Positions 43,960 to 53,262 of a DNA stretch of 64,000 bases are shown here, in pieces (position 1 is the first letter of the stretch; each line of letters opens with the position of its first letter). The position numbers were made by a program, and so were the translations under genes. The DNA is from an uncultured bacterium (GTDB lineage Bacteria > Patescibacteriota > Saccharimonadia > Saccharimonadales > Saccharimonadaceae). The notes below the pieces were generated by a model. The model had not been told where the DNA came from and made no database searches. It worked only from the letters and a program-made list of their open reading frames with translations. The stretch is taken from contig CALHPA010000003.1 in NCBI GenBank assembly GCA_938036155.1, positions 28,342 through 92,341 on the forward strand. Reading direction: 5' to 3'.

Positions 43960-46542
43960 TTACATATTTAACCAATCTTTACCAATAGAAACTTCAACCT
44001 TTAATTTGATATTTAATTCCGGAGCTACGTTCTCCATTTCTCGTTTTAAAATTTCTGCCACATTTTCAGCATTTTCAGCTGGAACTTCCACCAAAATCGA
44101 ATCATGAATTTGCAAAATTTGTTCACCAAGCCCAGCTTTTACAATCTTTTCATCAACAGCCAGCATCGCCCGCTTCATTAAGTCTGCTTCAGTGCCTTGA
44201 ATTGGCATATTCTGCGCCGCTCTCCTAGCCATCTCACGAATCATAAAATTACTCGATTTTATATCTGGCATTGGTCGCCTTCGCCCAAAAAATGTTTCCA
44301 CATAACCTTCATCCTGAGCTTTTTCCAATGTTCTATCCATAAGCTCTCGAATCGGCTTATGCGCATTAAAATACTCTTCAATATATTTTTTTGCCTCATA
44401 AAAACCAACCCCAATCGTACCAGAAAGATTGTGAGCTCCAACGCCATAAAGTACGCTAAAATTAATAATTTTCGCAACACGCCGTTGCTCTTTCGAAACT
44501 TCATCGATCGGAACTCCAAAAACCTCACTCGCAGTTTTTGCGTGAATATCTAAATCTTTTTCAAAAGTCTCAATCAAAGGTTTATCGTTTGCCAAAACTG
44601 CTGCTAATCGTAATTCAAACTGTGAGTAATCCGCTGAAACTAGTAGATTTCCTTTTTTTGCCACAAAGCCCTCACGAATACGCCGCCCAAGCTCGGAACG
44701 AATCGGTATATTTTGCAAATTAGGATTGCTTGAAGAAAGCCGCCCTGTCGTTGTTACATCTTGTGCAAAATTGCTATGAATCCGATTTTTTTCATCTGCT
44801 AATTTTGGCAAAGCATCAACATAGGTACTTTTTAATTTTGAAAACTCACGGAATTGCTCAATTTTTTCAATAATCGGACTACAATCTCGCAATTTATCAA
44901 GCTCTTTTTGCCCCGTCGAAAAGCCATTTTTTGATTTTTTAATACCTTTTGTCGGTAGGCTCAAATCTTCAAAAAGAACTTTCGAAAGCTGTAACGGGCT
45001 AGCAACATTAAATTCCCGCCCAGCAATTTCAAAAATCTCCTTCTCAATCTTTGAAATTTCACCAGCAAATTCCACACTCATTTTAGCAAAAATCTCTGGG
45101 CAAATTTCAACACCAGCTTTTTCCATTTTAAATAGAACCAAACTCATTGGGAAATCTAACTTTTCAGCAATTTCACGAATTCTTGGTAAATCTTCAAGCT
45201 TTTTTTGTTGATGCTCAAAAATAATCCGCATTACTGAAATTCGCACTTTAGAATCATCTTCATCTATTTTTTCACCATAAATTCCACTCAAGCTTTTGTC
45301 GCGCATTAAAGGATTTAACAAAAATTCCAATTGCTTAATATCATAAATTTTGCCCCAATCTTCAAAATCAATGCCAGCATTAAAAATTTTATGAAATGTT
45401 TCTTTCGCATCAAAGAAAACTGTTTTTGTATTTTTGAAGAAATCAGCAAATTTCGAAAATTCCATAAAGTTAAATTCTGCAATATTTTCAAAATTCGAAA
45501 CTAAAATTTTTAATTTTTGATCATCAAATTCGAAGAAAACTAAATCTTGCGGTTTTTCGAAAAACTTTTCAGCAGAAATTTCTGATAAAATATCAATTTC
45601 AGAAGAGTCCGAAACTTCTTCAAAAAGCCCAGTTTGGTTTTTATTTTTTATTTCAGAATCCTCTGAGCCAGTTTTCATCTCTTTTGGAATTTTTCGCACC
45701 AAAGAGTTAAATTCAAGCTTTCGAAGCATTTTTAAAACTTCTTCATAATTAAAATTATGAATATCAGCATCTTCAAAGTTAATTTCTACTGGTGCATCAA
45801 GAAAAATTTCAGCAATTTTTTTACTCATAAATGCCGAATCTTTACCAACTTCAAGTTTTTTTCGCCAAGCTGGTTTGATTTTTTCAAGATTTTCATAAAT
45901 TCCCTCAAGTGTAAAAAACTCTTGTAAAAGTTGCGTAGCAGTTTTTGGGCCAATCCCCGGCACACCTGGAATATTGTCGCTAGAATCACCTTGAAGTGCT
46001 TTTAAATCTAAAAATTGAGATTGTTTTAATCCATATTTATTCTCAAAATATTCAAGATCAAATTCTTCGATATCCGAAAATCCACGTTTCATTGCAAAAA
46101 CTTTAGTATTTTCATCAATCAATTGCAACATATCAAGATCAGAAGTAATCAAATTTGCTTCGACTCCAAGCTTATTTGCCTGAACCGCTAGAGTCCCCAA
46201 AATATCATCAGCCTCATAACCATCGGTTTCAAAAAGAGGCCAACCTAAAGTCTTCAAAAAATCCTTTAAAAGCGGAATCTGTTCATAAAAATCATCTGGT
46301 GCTTTTTTTCGCCCAGCTTTATATTCAGGATAAATCGCACTTCTTTTTGCGGTTGAAGTCCCTTTTTTATCCCAAGCCACAACCACATAATCTGGTTTCA
46401 ATTTTCGAATTACTTCAAAAGCCAAACTTGCAAAACCATAAACACCACCCGTTGGCGTTCCATCTTCAAGGCTTAAATTACCCATAGCGTAATAACCCCT
46501 ATAAAATACGCTTTTCCCATCAATAATTACTAACTTCTTCAT
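43960..46542 (-). CDS. polA: DNA polymerase I
   Basis: Repair polymerase and Okazaki-fragment processor, 860 aa. The N-terminal 5' nuclease has YRGYYAMG, DYVVVAWD, EADDILG and DSSDNIPGVPGIGPKTA. The polymerase domain has DYSQFELRLAA, RRVAKIINFSVLYGVG and QIHDSILVEVP. In the middle exonuclease domain the acidic motifs are degenerate (FFEFDDQ where DTETD is expected), so proofreading is probably lost. A TATAAT box lies 8 nt before the ATG. Confidence 0.96.
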   Translation of the reverse strand: MKKLVIIDGKSVFYRGYYAMGNLSLEDGTPTGGVYGFASLAFEVIRKLKPDYVVVAWDKKGTSTAKRSAIYPEYKAGRKKAPDDFYEQIPLLKDFLKTLGWPLFETDGYEADDILGTLAVQANKLGVEANLITSDLDMLQLIDENTKVFAMKRGFSDIEEFDLEYFENKYGLKQSQFLDLKALQGDSSDNIPGVPGIGPKTATQLLQEFFTLEGIYENLEKIKPAWRKKLEVGKDSAFMSKKIAEIFLDAPVEINFEDADIHNFNYEEVLKMLRKLEFNSLVRKIPKEMKTGSEDSEIKNKNQTGLFEEVSDSSEIDILSEISAEKFFEKPQDLVFFEFDDQKLKILVSNFENIAEFNFMEFSKFADFFKNTKTVFFDAKETFHKIFNAGIDFEDWGKIYDIKQLEFLLNPLMRDKSLSGIYGEKIDEDDSKVRISVMRIIFEHQQKKLEDLPRIREIAEKLDFPMSLVLFKMEKAGVEICPEIFAKMSVEFAGEISKIEKEIFEIAGREFNVASPLQLSKVLFEDLSLPTKGIKKSKNGFSTGQKELDKLRDCSPIIEKIEQFREFSKLKSTYVDALPKLADEKNRIHSNFAQDVTTTGRLSSSNPNLQNIPIRSELGRRIREGFVAKKGNLLVSADYSQFELRLAAVLANDKPLIETFEKDLDIHAKTASEVFGVPIDEVSKEQRRVAKIINFSVLYGVGAHNLSGTIGVGFYEAKKYIEEYFNAHKPIRELMDRTLEKAQDEGYVETFFGRRRPMPDIKSSNFMIREMARRAAQNMPIQGTEADLMKRAMLAVDEKIVKAGLGEQILQIHDSILVEVPAENAENVAEILKREMENVAPELNIKLKVEVSIGKDWLNM

Positions 46543-46592
46543 TATACTCCATTATATCACGCTTGAGGATATTTTTCACTTTTTCGAAAACT

Positions 46593-46617
46593 AAAATAGG
46601 GCGATAAACCCTATTTT
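46593..46617 (-). terminator. trxB terminator
   Basis: An AAAATAGGG/CCCTATTTT 9-bp stem that includes the trxB stop codon, followed by TTTTAGTTTTC on the minus strand. Confidence 0.8.
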
Positions 46618-47552
46618 TCATTGTGTAAAAACTCTGAGATTTTTATTGCCGCTTGAGCACCAGTTGCTGCAGCCACCACAATCTGTTTTTGCGCATTTTC
46701 AATTATATCACCAGAAGCATAAATTCTTGAGATATTTGTTTCGAAATTACTATCTACAATAATCTCTCCATAATTATTAACTTTAACACCAGATTTTTTT
46801 ACAAAACCAGAATTTGGAATTAGACCAATAAATTCAAAAATAGCGGCGGCTTTAATTTCAATAGTTTTTTCACCTTCTCCTGTTTGTTGTTTTATGCGAG
46901 CGCCAATAATTTTTTCACCAAAATCAGTCTTTTCGAAAATAAATTCCTCAATTTCAGTTTTCAAAAATAACTCAATTTTACCAGATTTAACTGCTTCAAA
47001 AAGTCGCTCTTGCAACACCGCTTGCGCCGAAATTTCACCCCGAACTAAAAGCTTAACTTTTGAAAATCGGCTTAAAAATAGAGCTTCAGTTACTGCAGAG
47101 TTACCGCCACCAACTGCAATCAAATCTTTTCCAGCATAGAATGGGCCATCACAAGTTGCACAAGTATGAACGCCCCGCCCAAAAAATTCTTCTTCTCGCG
47201 GTAGACCAAGCATTCTATATGAATTTCCTGTTGCGATTAAAACTGTTTTCGAATCAAATTTTTCGCCGTCAATATCTAATCGTACAAAACTACCAAGGTT
47301 CTCAAAGCCCAAGACTTCACCATAATCAAATTTTGCGCCAAATTTTTCGGCCTGAATTCTCATTTTTTTTGAAAGTTCAAGCCCAGAAATCCCTTCATCA
47401 AAACCTGGATAGTTCTCAATTAAATCTGAAGTTGTTGCAATTCCACCAAAAGCTGATTTTTCGAAAACTCGCACGCTCAAGCCATCTCGTGCAGCATAAA
47501 TCGCCGCACTTAACGCAGATGGACCTGAACCAACAATAACTAAATCGGTCAT
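46611..47552 (-). CDS. trxB: thioredoxin reductase
   Basis: FAD/NADPH enzyme that reduces thioredoxin. FAD site GSGPSALSAAIYAA at 8-21; redox pair C131-A-T-C134 in HTCATCDGPF; NADPH site VGGGNSAVTEA; C-terminal ASGDIIE block. The start at 47552 follows GAGGAGAACTAAA; five codons further upstream are open but hold the ribosome-binding site. It begins about one base after the FKBP gene, so the pair is an operon. Confidence 0.95.
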   Translation of the reverse strand: MTDLVIVGSGPSALSAAIYAARDGLSVRVFEKSAFGGIATTSDLIENYPGFDEGISGLELSKKMRIQAEKFGAKFDYGEVLGFENLGSFVRLDIDGEKFDSKTVLIATGNSYRMLGLPREEEFFGRGVHTCATCDGPFYAGKDLIAVGGGNSAVTEALFLSRFSKVKLLVRGEISAQAVLQERLFEAVKSGKIELFLKTEIEEFIFEKTDFGEKIIGARIKQQTGEGEKTIEIKAAAIFEFIGLIPNSGFVKKSGVKVNNYGEIIVDSNFETNISRIYASGDIIENAQKQIVVAAATGAQAAIKISEFLHNEK

Positions 47553-47553
47553 T

Positions 47554-48234
47554 TTAGTTCTCCTCAAGACTTGGCCTTGGAATTTCTTCGAATTCAGGAA
47601 TTAGCATTACAATAAATTTCAAAGGTGTATTTGGACCAATAGTTTTTGAGGAATCTTCCTGATTTACCGAGCCCTGAGCGCCATAAGCCTTATCCGCAGG
47701 AATGGATAATTCACGAATTCCGCCAACTTTCATTCCTTTCAAACCTTCACTCCAGCCCTCAATCAAGCCCCATTTGTTGCCCTCCTTACGGAAGACTGCT
47801 GGTGATTTTAATCTACCATTTTCAAAGCTTCCATCAAAAACTACACCATCAGGTTTCCAGCCAATGTAATAAGCCTGAAATTTCGTTGTTGAATCGGTAA
47901 ACTCTTCGCCATCGCCCTCTTTTAAATCTTTTTTTGTAAGCTCTTTTACGCTCGCAGCATTAAATGCCACTGGAGCTTTTTCATATTCCTTAAAACTGTC
48001 GTAATATTTAGCCGAAAGCTCTTTTGCTTGCTCTTCAACTTCCTTCCTATAGTCTTGGTATTTTTTCAAAACTTGCGATTGCTTTTTTTGTGCTTCTGAG
48101 TTACTTTCAGTTTGTAAGAATGAAGAAACATAAAGCGCTACAGTCGAAATAACCGTTAAAATTAAGATTACCCAAATTGAATATCTCTGCCAAGCTGGTG
48201 TACCAGTTTGTAATGAATTTTTCTTTGTTACCAT
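47554..48234 (-). CDS. membrane-anchored FKBP-type peptidyl-prolyl isomerase
   Basis: One N-terminal membrane helix (about residues 17-39), a charged helical linker, then an FKBP domain with KEGDGEEF, FDGSFENGRL, VIEGWSEGLKGMKVGG and PADKAYGAQG. Length is 226 aa. The domain would face outside and could help fold secreted proteins such as the adhesins here; this is inferred from topology. It lies 8 nt after pheT. Confidence 0.88.
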   Translation of the reverse strand: MVTKKNSLQTGTPAWQRYSIWVILILTVISTVALYVSSFLQTESNSEAQKKQSQVLKKYQDYRKEVEEQAKELSAKYYDSFKEYEKAPVAFNAASVKELTKKDLKEGDGEEFTDSTTKFQAYYIGWKPDGVVFDGSFENGRLKSPAVFRKEGNKWGLIEGWSEGLKGMKVGGIRELSIPADKAYGAQGSVNQEDSSKTIGPNTPLKFIVMLIPEFEEIPRPSLEEN

Positions 48235-48242
48235 CTTTTCTC

Positions 48243-50738
48243 CTAAATTATCTTTCCGCCATTTTTTATGGCTTTTTCTTCAATTTTTTGCATAATTTCT
48301 CGAATCTCTTCACCGTTCAAAGTTTTTTCGAAAGGCGTAATCTTAAATCGAATCGAAATATTTTTTGTACCATCACAATTATTAAAAATATCAATTGGTG
48401 AAGTTTCAATATCGATTTTGCTAAATTCATTAGAAATATTCTCAAAAATACTAAAAATTTCAGCAAATTTGCGATTTTCTTCAACACTAATCGAAATATC
48501 ACGTTCAACAGATTGGAATTTTGAAAAATCTCTAATTTTTATATTCGAATTTTCAATATTTTCAAGTAAAATTTGTAAATCAAGCTCAAATCCAGCAGTT
48601 GATTCTGGTAGTTTTAGCGATTTTTGAACTGGCTTTCTAAACTCACCAATCACGCCTAAAATCGTCTTTTTACCATTTTTAGAAATTTGCATTAAGGCCG
48701 AGCGTTTTGGCTCGAATTCAGTTGAAAGTGGTAATTTCTCAGTTTCGAATTTTACAAATTCGACATTTAGACCAAGCTTTTTAAATAGAAAATCTGCATA
48801 GTTCTTTGCTTCATAAAATGCATTTTCACCCTTATTTTTTGTATAAACAAATGCTAATTTTTTCCACTCAACTGGCACATTCTCATTATTCAAACCGAGT
48901 GATTTTTCAGTGATTTTATTCATTTCGAAAATTGCAAATTCACCAAAACCTGCACGAATATTTTGACTAACTTTAGAAAGCAAACTTGGCATTAAAGTTT
49001 GGCGATAATATTGTAAATCTGGGGAGATTGAATTGATAATCTTGTAAGAGTTTTGTGGATCTTGGCCAACCTTTTCAAGTAAATCACCATGAATAAAGCT
49101 ATACGTCAAAACTTCATTTGCACCGCTTGCTACTAAAATATAACGGATTTCAGATTGAAGCAAGTCGATTTTCGCTTTTTTTACCGCTTTAAAAGTTCGA
49201 CTTGGCAGTTGTAATTTGATATTATCATAGCCATTTAGCCGCCCGATTTCCTCAATTAAATCCTCTTCAATATGCAGATCATTTCGCCAAAATGGAATCA
49301 TGAAAGTTTCAGGACTTTCGTTTTTTGCTAAAATCCCAACATTTTCTAAAGTTTGCTGAATTTCTTTATTCGAAAAACCTGTTCCCAAAACTTGGTTAAT
49401 TTTATCTTTCGAAACCGAAATTTCAGTTTTATTGTAATAAAAATCACCATTTGAATCTATAACCTCACTCAAAGATTTTCCGCCAAGCTTCAAAATTCGC
49501 ACACCAAACAAATCAAGAACTTTTCGCGATATCATTTCTGGAACACCTTTTGTGAAGCGCGTAATCGCCTCCGAGAAAATTCCATGACGCATTTGCGTAT
49601 TTCGCAAATTATAAAGATTAAATGTGGCACTTTCCACCAAAATTCGCATTGTATTTTCATCAATCATGGTAGATACCCCACCCATTGCACCGGCAAGCGC
49701 TACGGCTGTTTCAGCATTTTCACCAATTGCAATCACAATATCTTGGTTGCTCATTTTGATTTTTTTGCCGTCTAAAAGCTCTAATTCTTCATTTTCAAAA
49801 GCTTTTCGAACGGTAATTTTGATGTTTTCACTACCGTTAATTTTTGCTAATTTATCAAAATCGAAGGTGTGAAGTGGCTGCCCAGTTTCAAGCATAAGTT
49901 CATTTGCCAAATCAGTTATAGTATCAATTGGTCGCATCCCAGAACGCAAAAGATAAGTTTTCGCAATTGTTAAGTTTGGATTTTTTGAAATTTCAGAAAT
50001 ATCAAAAACTGCCGCTGTGTAACGTTCACAAATCTCAGGATTCCGAACTTTAACTTCAACCATTTTATCACTTTGAGTTTTAAAATTTAGCCCTCTTATA
50101 AAATCTGGCTCAACAAATTTTTGGCCCAAAATGCCCGCAACTTCACGAGCAAAACCGATAATTCCAAAACAATCTGAGCGATGAGTCAGGCTTTTATTTT
50201 CAACTTCAAGCAAAAAATCATTTAATTCAAATTTTTCTGCAAAAGAATCACCAGCTTGAATACCGCCTTCAAAAACCTCTGGCGAAATTTCAAGAATGCC
50301 ATCGTGCTCTTCACCCAAACCGAGCTCACGAAGGCTCGCTATCATTCCGTTACTCATATAGCCCATAAGTTTTCGTGCGCCAAGCTTAAAGTTTTCATCA
50401 CCGAAAGTTTCTGGCACGATTGATTCTGGTGGAAGCCAAGCCACAAAAATACCAGCTCGCACATTTGGTGCACCACAGACTACTTGAATAAGCCCATCTT
50501 CATCGCGAGCAATATTTTCCCTAACACCACCATCATCAATCTTACATAGATTTAGATGATCTGAATTTTCAACTTTTTGCGCAGAAACAACCTTGGCAAT
50601 AATTACATCTTTATATTTTTCGCCTAAATTTTCGATACTTTCAATTTCGACCAGTCTTGCACCAATCAATTTCGAAAGTTCATCAATATCTGGCAAATCT
50701 GGAACAAATTTTTTAAGCCAATTTACTGAAATTATCAT
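48243..50738 (-). CDS. pheT: phenylalanyl-tRNA synthetase beta subunit
   Basis: Large non-catalytic and editing subunit of PheRS, 831 aa. An EMAP-type tRNA-binding domain near 40-150 (VVSAQKVENSDHLNLCKI), B3/B4 editing region (HRSDCFGIIGFAREVA), B5, catalytic-like core and a C-terminal anticodon-binding domain (DISISVEENRKF). Its ATG overlaps the preceding TGA (ATGA). Confidence 0.96.
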   Translation of the reverse strand: MIISVNWLKKFVPDLPDIDELSKLIGARLVEIESIENLGEKYKDVIIAKVVSAQKVENSDHLNLCKIDDGGVRENIARDEDGLIQVVCGAPNVRAGIFVAWLPPESIVPETFGDENFKLGARKLMGYMSNGMIASLRELGLGEEHDGILEISPEVFEGGIQAGDSFAEKFELNDFLLEVENKSLTHRSDCFGIIGFAREVAGILGQKFVEPDFIRGLNFKTQSDKMVEVKVRNPEICERYTAAVFDISEISKNPNLTIAKTYLLRSGMRPIDTITDLANELMLETGQPLHTFDFDKLAKINGSENIKITVRKAFENEELELLDGKKIKMSNQDIVIAIGENAETAVALAGAMGGVSTMIDENTMRILVESATFNLYNLRNTQMRHGIFSEAITRFTKGVPEMISRKVLDLFGVRILKLGGKSLSEVIDSNGDFYYNKTEISVSKDKINQVLGTGFSNKEIQQTLENVGILAKNESPETFMIPFWRNDLHIEEDLIEEIGRLNGYDNIKLQLPSRTFKAVKKAKIDLLQSEIRYILVASGANEVLTYSFIHGDLLEKVGQDPQNSYKIINSISPDLQYYRQTLMPSLLSKVSQNIRAGFGEFAIFEMNKITEKSLGLNNENVPVEWKKLAFVYTKNKGENAFYEAKNYADFLFKKLGLNVEFVKFETEKLPLSTEFEPKRSALMQISKNGKKTILGVIGEFRKPVQKSLKLPESTAGFELDLQILLENIENSNIKIRDFSKFQSVERDISISVEENRKFAEIFSIFENISNEFSKIDIETSPIDIFNNCDGTKNISIRFKITPFEKTLNGEEIREIMQKIEEKAIKNGGKII

Positions 50739-50974
50739 CTCTCACTCCTTCTTAATCCAAAAATATTTCTAATCGTATCAGCAATAGGTTTTTCGAAAGT
50801 CTCACAATAAAAACGTTGCCTTCTTCCCCTAAAAGCTTCACAATTAGTATCTTCCTCTGTAAAAGCTGAAACTCCGGCAAAAAATACAATAGCTGCAGCA
50901 AAAAATATCAAAGCAATCTTTAAACTTGTTAAATATCGCTTATTATCTATTTCTTTCCATTCTTGCTCGGTCAT
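50735..50974 (-). CDS. small membrane protein between pheS and pheT
   Basis: A 79-aa protein: a short acidic start, one membrane helix (SLKIALIFFAAAIVFFAGVSAF), then a basic, Cys-containing outer or inner segment (NCEAFRGRRQRFYCETF). The start abuts the pheS stop and its end overlaps the pheT start, so it is made from the same mRNA. Not recognised. The two cysteines about 12 apart could form a disulfide. Confidence 0.7.
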   Translation of the reverse strand: MTEQEWKEIDNKRYLTSLKIALIFFAAAIVFFAGVSAFTEEDTNCEAFRGRRQRFYCETFEKPIADTIRNIFGLRRSER

Positions 50975-51994
50975 TTAAAATTCCTTTAAAAATTCTAACT
51001 TTGCGCTTTCGAAATAACGAATATCCGAAATTCCATATTTGAGCATTACGAGGCGTTCAATTCCACCACCCCAAGCAAAACCACGATATTTTTTACTATC
51101 AATTCCGGCAGCTTCTAGCACATTTGGATGAATCATTCCGCAACCAAGCATCTCAAGCCATTCACCTTTTTTACCACCAAGTGCTTCAGGTTTCTCAATC
51201 AAAAATTCAAGACTTGGCTCAGTGAACGGAAAATAACCCGGCTGAGTGCGAATTTCTAGTTTTTGACCATAATATTCTTCGAAAAAAGCATGAAGCGTGC
51301 CAAGCATTTGTGCTAAATTTGCAGTTTTACTCACAAAAACACCCTCGCATTGATAAAAAGTATGCTCATGTGTAGCGTCTAGATCTTCGTTTCGAAAAAC
51401 TCGCCCATAAGAAACATGCGCAATCTGGCCTTCTTCTTCAAGCTGCTTTTTACCATGTTTTAAAACACGATTCTGCATTGTTGAAGTATGGGCTGGCGGA
51501 ATAAAGTTTTCTTCAGTTCGAAAAGTATCGTAGCCATCTCGTGCCGGGTGGTTTTCAGGGAAATTTAGCGCGCCAAACATATTCCAGTCGTTATCGATCT
51601 GTCGAGATTCTACTGCTTCAAAGCCCATTCGTGTATAGATATCCACCACTTTTTCAAGCTCTTTTTGGAGCGGATGTTTCGAACCATTTTCTGCACTCAA
51701 AAGTTGCGGTTTTCGAGAAATTTTATCGCGAGAGCTTTCTGCAAAAGGTGCGGTAATATCAATCTCTTCAACTTCGGCGTTCTCTTTTTCTTCAAGTTTT
51801 TTCGAAACTTCAGCCTGAATTTCATTTTTCAAATCATTCACTTTTGCGCCAAATTCACCTTTTTGTTCATTTGGTAGAGTCGGAATAATTTTATAAAGTT
51901 CTTTAATTTTCGGAGATTTCAAAATGTCGCTCGGGTTTTCAAGCGTCTGAAGTTCTGCCAAAAGTTCATCTCTAATCTGTTGAATTTGTTCCAT
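50975..51994 (-). CDS. pheS: phenylalanyl-tRNA synthetase alpha subunit
   Basis: Catalytic subunit of PheRS, 339 aa. An N-terminal coiled coil (1-100) is followed by the class II core: HPLQKELEKVVDIYTRMGFE, a motif-2-like FRNEDLDATHEHTFYQCEG and motif-3-like GFAWGGGIERLVMLKYG. A TATAAT box lies 11 nt before the ATG. It heads pheS-orf79-pheT-FKBP-trxB. Confidence 0.96.
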   Translation of the reverse strand: MEQIQQIRDELLAELQTLENPSDILKSPKIKELYKIIPTLPNEQKGEFGAKVNDLKNEIQAEVSKKLEEKENAEVEEIDITAPFAESSRDKISRKPQLLSAENGSKHPLQKELEKVVDIYTRMGFEAVESRQIDNDWNMFGALNFPENHPARDGYDTFRTEENFIPPAHTSTMQNRVLKHGKKQLEEEGQIAHVSYGRVFRNEDLDATHEHTFYQCEGVFVSKTANLAQMLGTLHAFFEEYYGQKLEIRTQPGYFPFTEPSLEFLIEKPEALGGKKGEWLEMLGCGMIHPNVLEAAGIDSKKYRGFAWGGGIERLVMLKYGISDIRYFESAKLEFLKEF

Positions 51995-52044
51995 AATTAT
52001 CTTTAATTATACCATAATGGTATTATTTTGTCGATTTTAAAAAA

Positions 52045-52311
52045 TTAACTTCGCTGTGATGCCACCCAAATATAAAGTCCAAGCGCCACTAAAATTGCCA
52101 CAAAAACTAAAAGCCATATAAAAGCTAGTCCTGTGGTTTCTTTTGTCCCTTCAAGATACGCGCTACCTTCAGGCTGAACAATTTCGCCTTTACTGTTTGG
52201 AGTTTCACCATTATCTTTGAGCGAGTTTTTAATCTGTTTTTCACGAAGTTCTGCTGCAATTTTTTCTTGCAATTCAGTTCGATTATCATCTTGTTTTACA
52301 TATAAAGCCAT
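52045..52311 (-). CDS. small tail-anchored membrane protein, 88 aa
   Basis: Charged N-terminal 65 residues and a C-terminal membrane helix (GLAFIWLLVFVAILVALGLYIWVA) with a short basic end. A TACAAT box ends 6 nt before the ATG, so the mRNA is probably leaderless. Not recognised. Confidence 0.65.
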   Translation of the reverse strand: MALYVKQDDNRTELQEKIAAELREKQIKNSLKDNGETPNSKGEIVQPEGSAYLEGTKETTGLAFIWLLVFVAILVALGLYIWVASQRS

Positions 52312-52330
52312 ATCTATATTGTATCAGATT

Positions 52331-52360
52331 TTGACATTTTCGAAAAGTTTATGATAAAAT
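52331..52360 (+). promoter_or_regulatory. aquaporin promoter
   Basis: TTGACA, an 18-bp spacer and TGATAAAAT; ATAAGGAGG precedes the ATG at 52390. Confidence 0.7.
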
Positions 52361-52389
52361 ATAAACATAAGCTAAAATAAGGAGGGAAG

Positions 52390-53211
52390 ATGGCAACAAA
52401 AAAAGCCAATTCAAAGAAATCTTCAAAAGCTACGTCAAAAGTAGCAGAAGAAATCCAAAAAACCGAGGCAATAGTTAAAACTGTTGTTAAAAAAGAGTCT
52501 AGCTCTATGAGCGAAATTTCAAAACCAAGTTTTATTTCAGCAGTAGTGCTTGAATTTATCGGGACATTTCTACTTGCAGCTGGTGTTATTATTAGCCAAG
52601 GTCAACCAATCGGTGTAATGTTTATTCTTATGTCAATTGTTTTAATTGCTGGAGGAATTAGTGGTGCTCATGTCAACCCATTAATTACAGTCGGTGCTTG
52701 GACAACTCGCCGAATTAACACAGTTAAGGCTATCTTTTATATCGTGGCTCAAGTTTTGGGTGCAATGGTTGCTTTTATGCTTTTGAATGCCTTTGTCAGC
52801 ACACAGGATACTCTACAAACATATGGTCAAAAACCAACTTTATTTACTGCAAACCCTATTCCAAAAGATAAGGAAATGCTAGCACTTGCTGCTGAATTTA
52901 TTGGCTCATTTATTTTTGCATTTTCTGTCGCAACTACAACTTCAGATAAGAAGAATGGAAATATGGCAAAAGCACTTGGTGTTGGTGGTGGCCTATACTT
53001 GGCTGTTTTAATTGCAGGATCTCTCGCAACATTAATCGGATCTTCAGCAATAATTAACCCAGCAGTAGCATTCGCACTTCAAGCCTTCACTGTAAAAAAC
53101 CAAAATATCCCTTATGCAATTGCAATCTATATTGGTGCAGCATTAATTGGCGGAATCCTTGGTTTCGTGTTAAGCCATCTAATTCAAAAATCAACTGAAG
53201 GAGAAAAATAA
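52390..53211 (+). CDS. MIP-family channel (aquaporin/glycerol facilitator)
   Basis: Six-helix channel of 273 aa. The first pore motif reads HVNPLIT (NPL instead of NPA); the second is INPAVAF. An unusual Lys/Ala/Ser-rich soluble N-terminus of about 45 residues precedes the first helix (SFISAVVLEFIGTFLLAAG). Water versus glycerol selectivity cannot be decided by eye. Single-gene unit with a strong ribosome-binding site and terminator. Confidence 0.88.
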   Translation: MATKKANSKKSSKATSKVAEEIQKTEAIVKTVVKKESSSMSEISKPSFISAVVLEFIGTFLLAAGVIISQGQPIGVMFILMSIVLIAGGISGAHVNPLITVGAWTTRRINTVKAIFYIVAQVLGAMVAFMLLNAFVSTQDTLQTYGQKPTLFTANPIPKDKEMLALAAEFIGSFIFAFSVATTTSDKKNGNMAKALGVGGGLYLAVLIAGSLATLIGSSAIINPAVAFALQAFTVKNQNIPYAIAIYIGAALIGGILGFVLSHLIQKSTEGEK

Positions 53212-53223
53212 TTACCAACAATA

Positions 53224-53253
53224 AAAAGAGCAGCTTTCGAAAGTTGCTCTTTT
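53224..53253 (+). terminator. aquaporin terminator
   Basis: AAAAGAGCA/TGCTCTTTT with the palindrome CTTTCGAAAG at the tip. Confidence 0.9.
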
Positions 53254-53262
53254 AAATTTGTT

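Noticed and set aside
46155..48627. Plus-strand frames of 84-159 aa opposite polA, trxB, the FKBP gene and pheT
   Set aside because: They mirror well-supported genes and have low-complexity Leu/His/Gln-rich content typical of antisense translation.
12076..50738. Recoded UGA (as glycine or tryptophan)
   Set aside because: alaS and the 79-aa gene end at TGA codons placed exactly at start overlaps, so UGA works as a stop.
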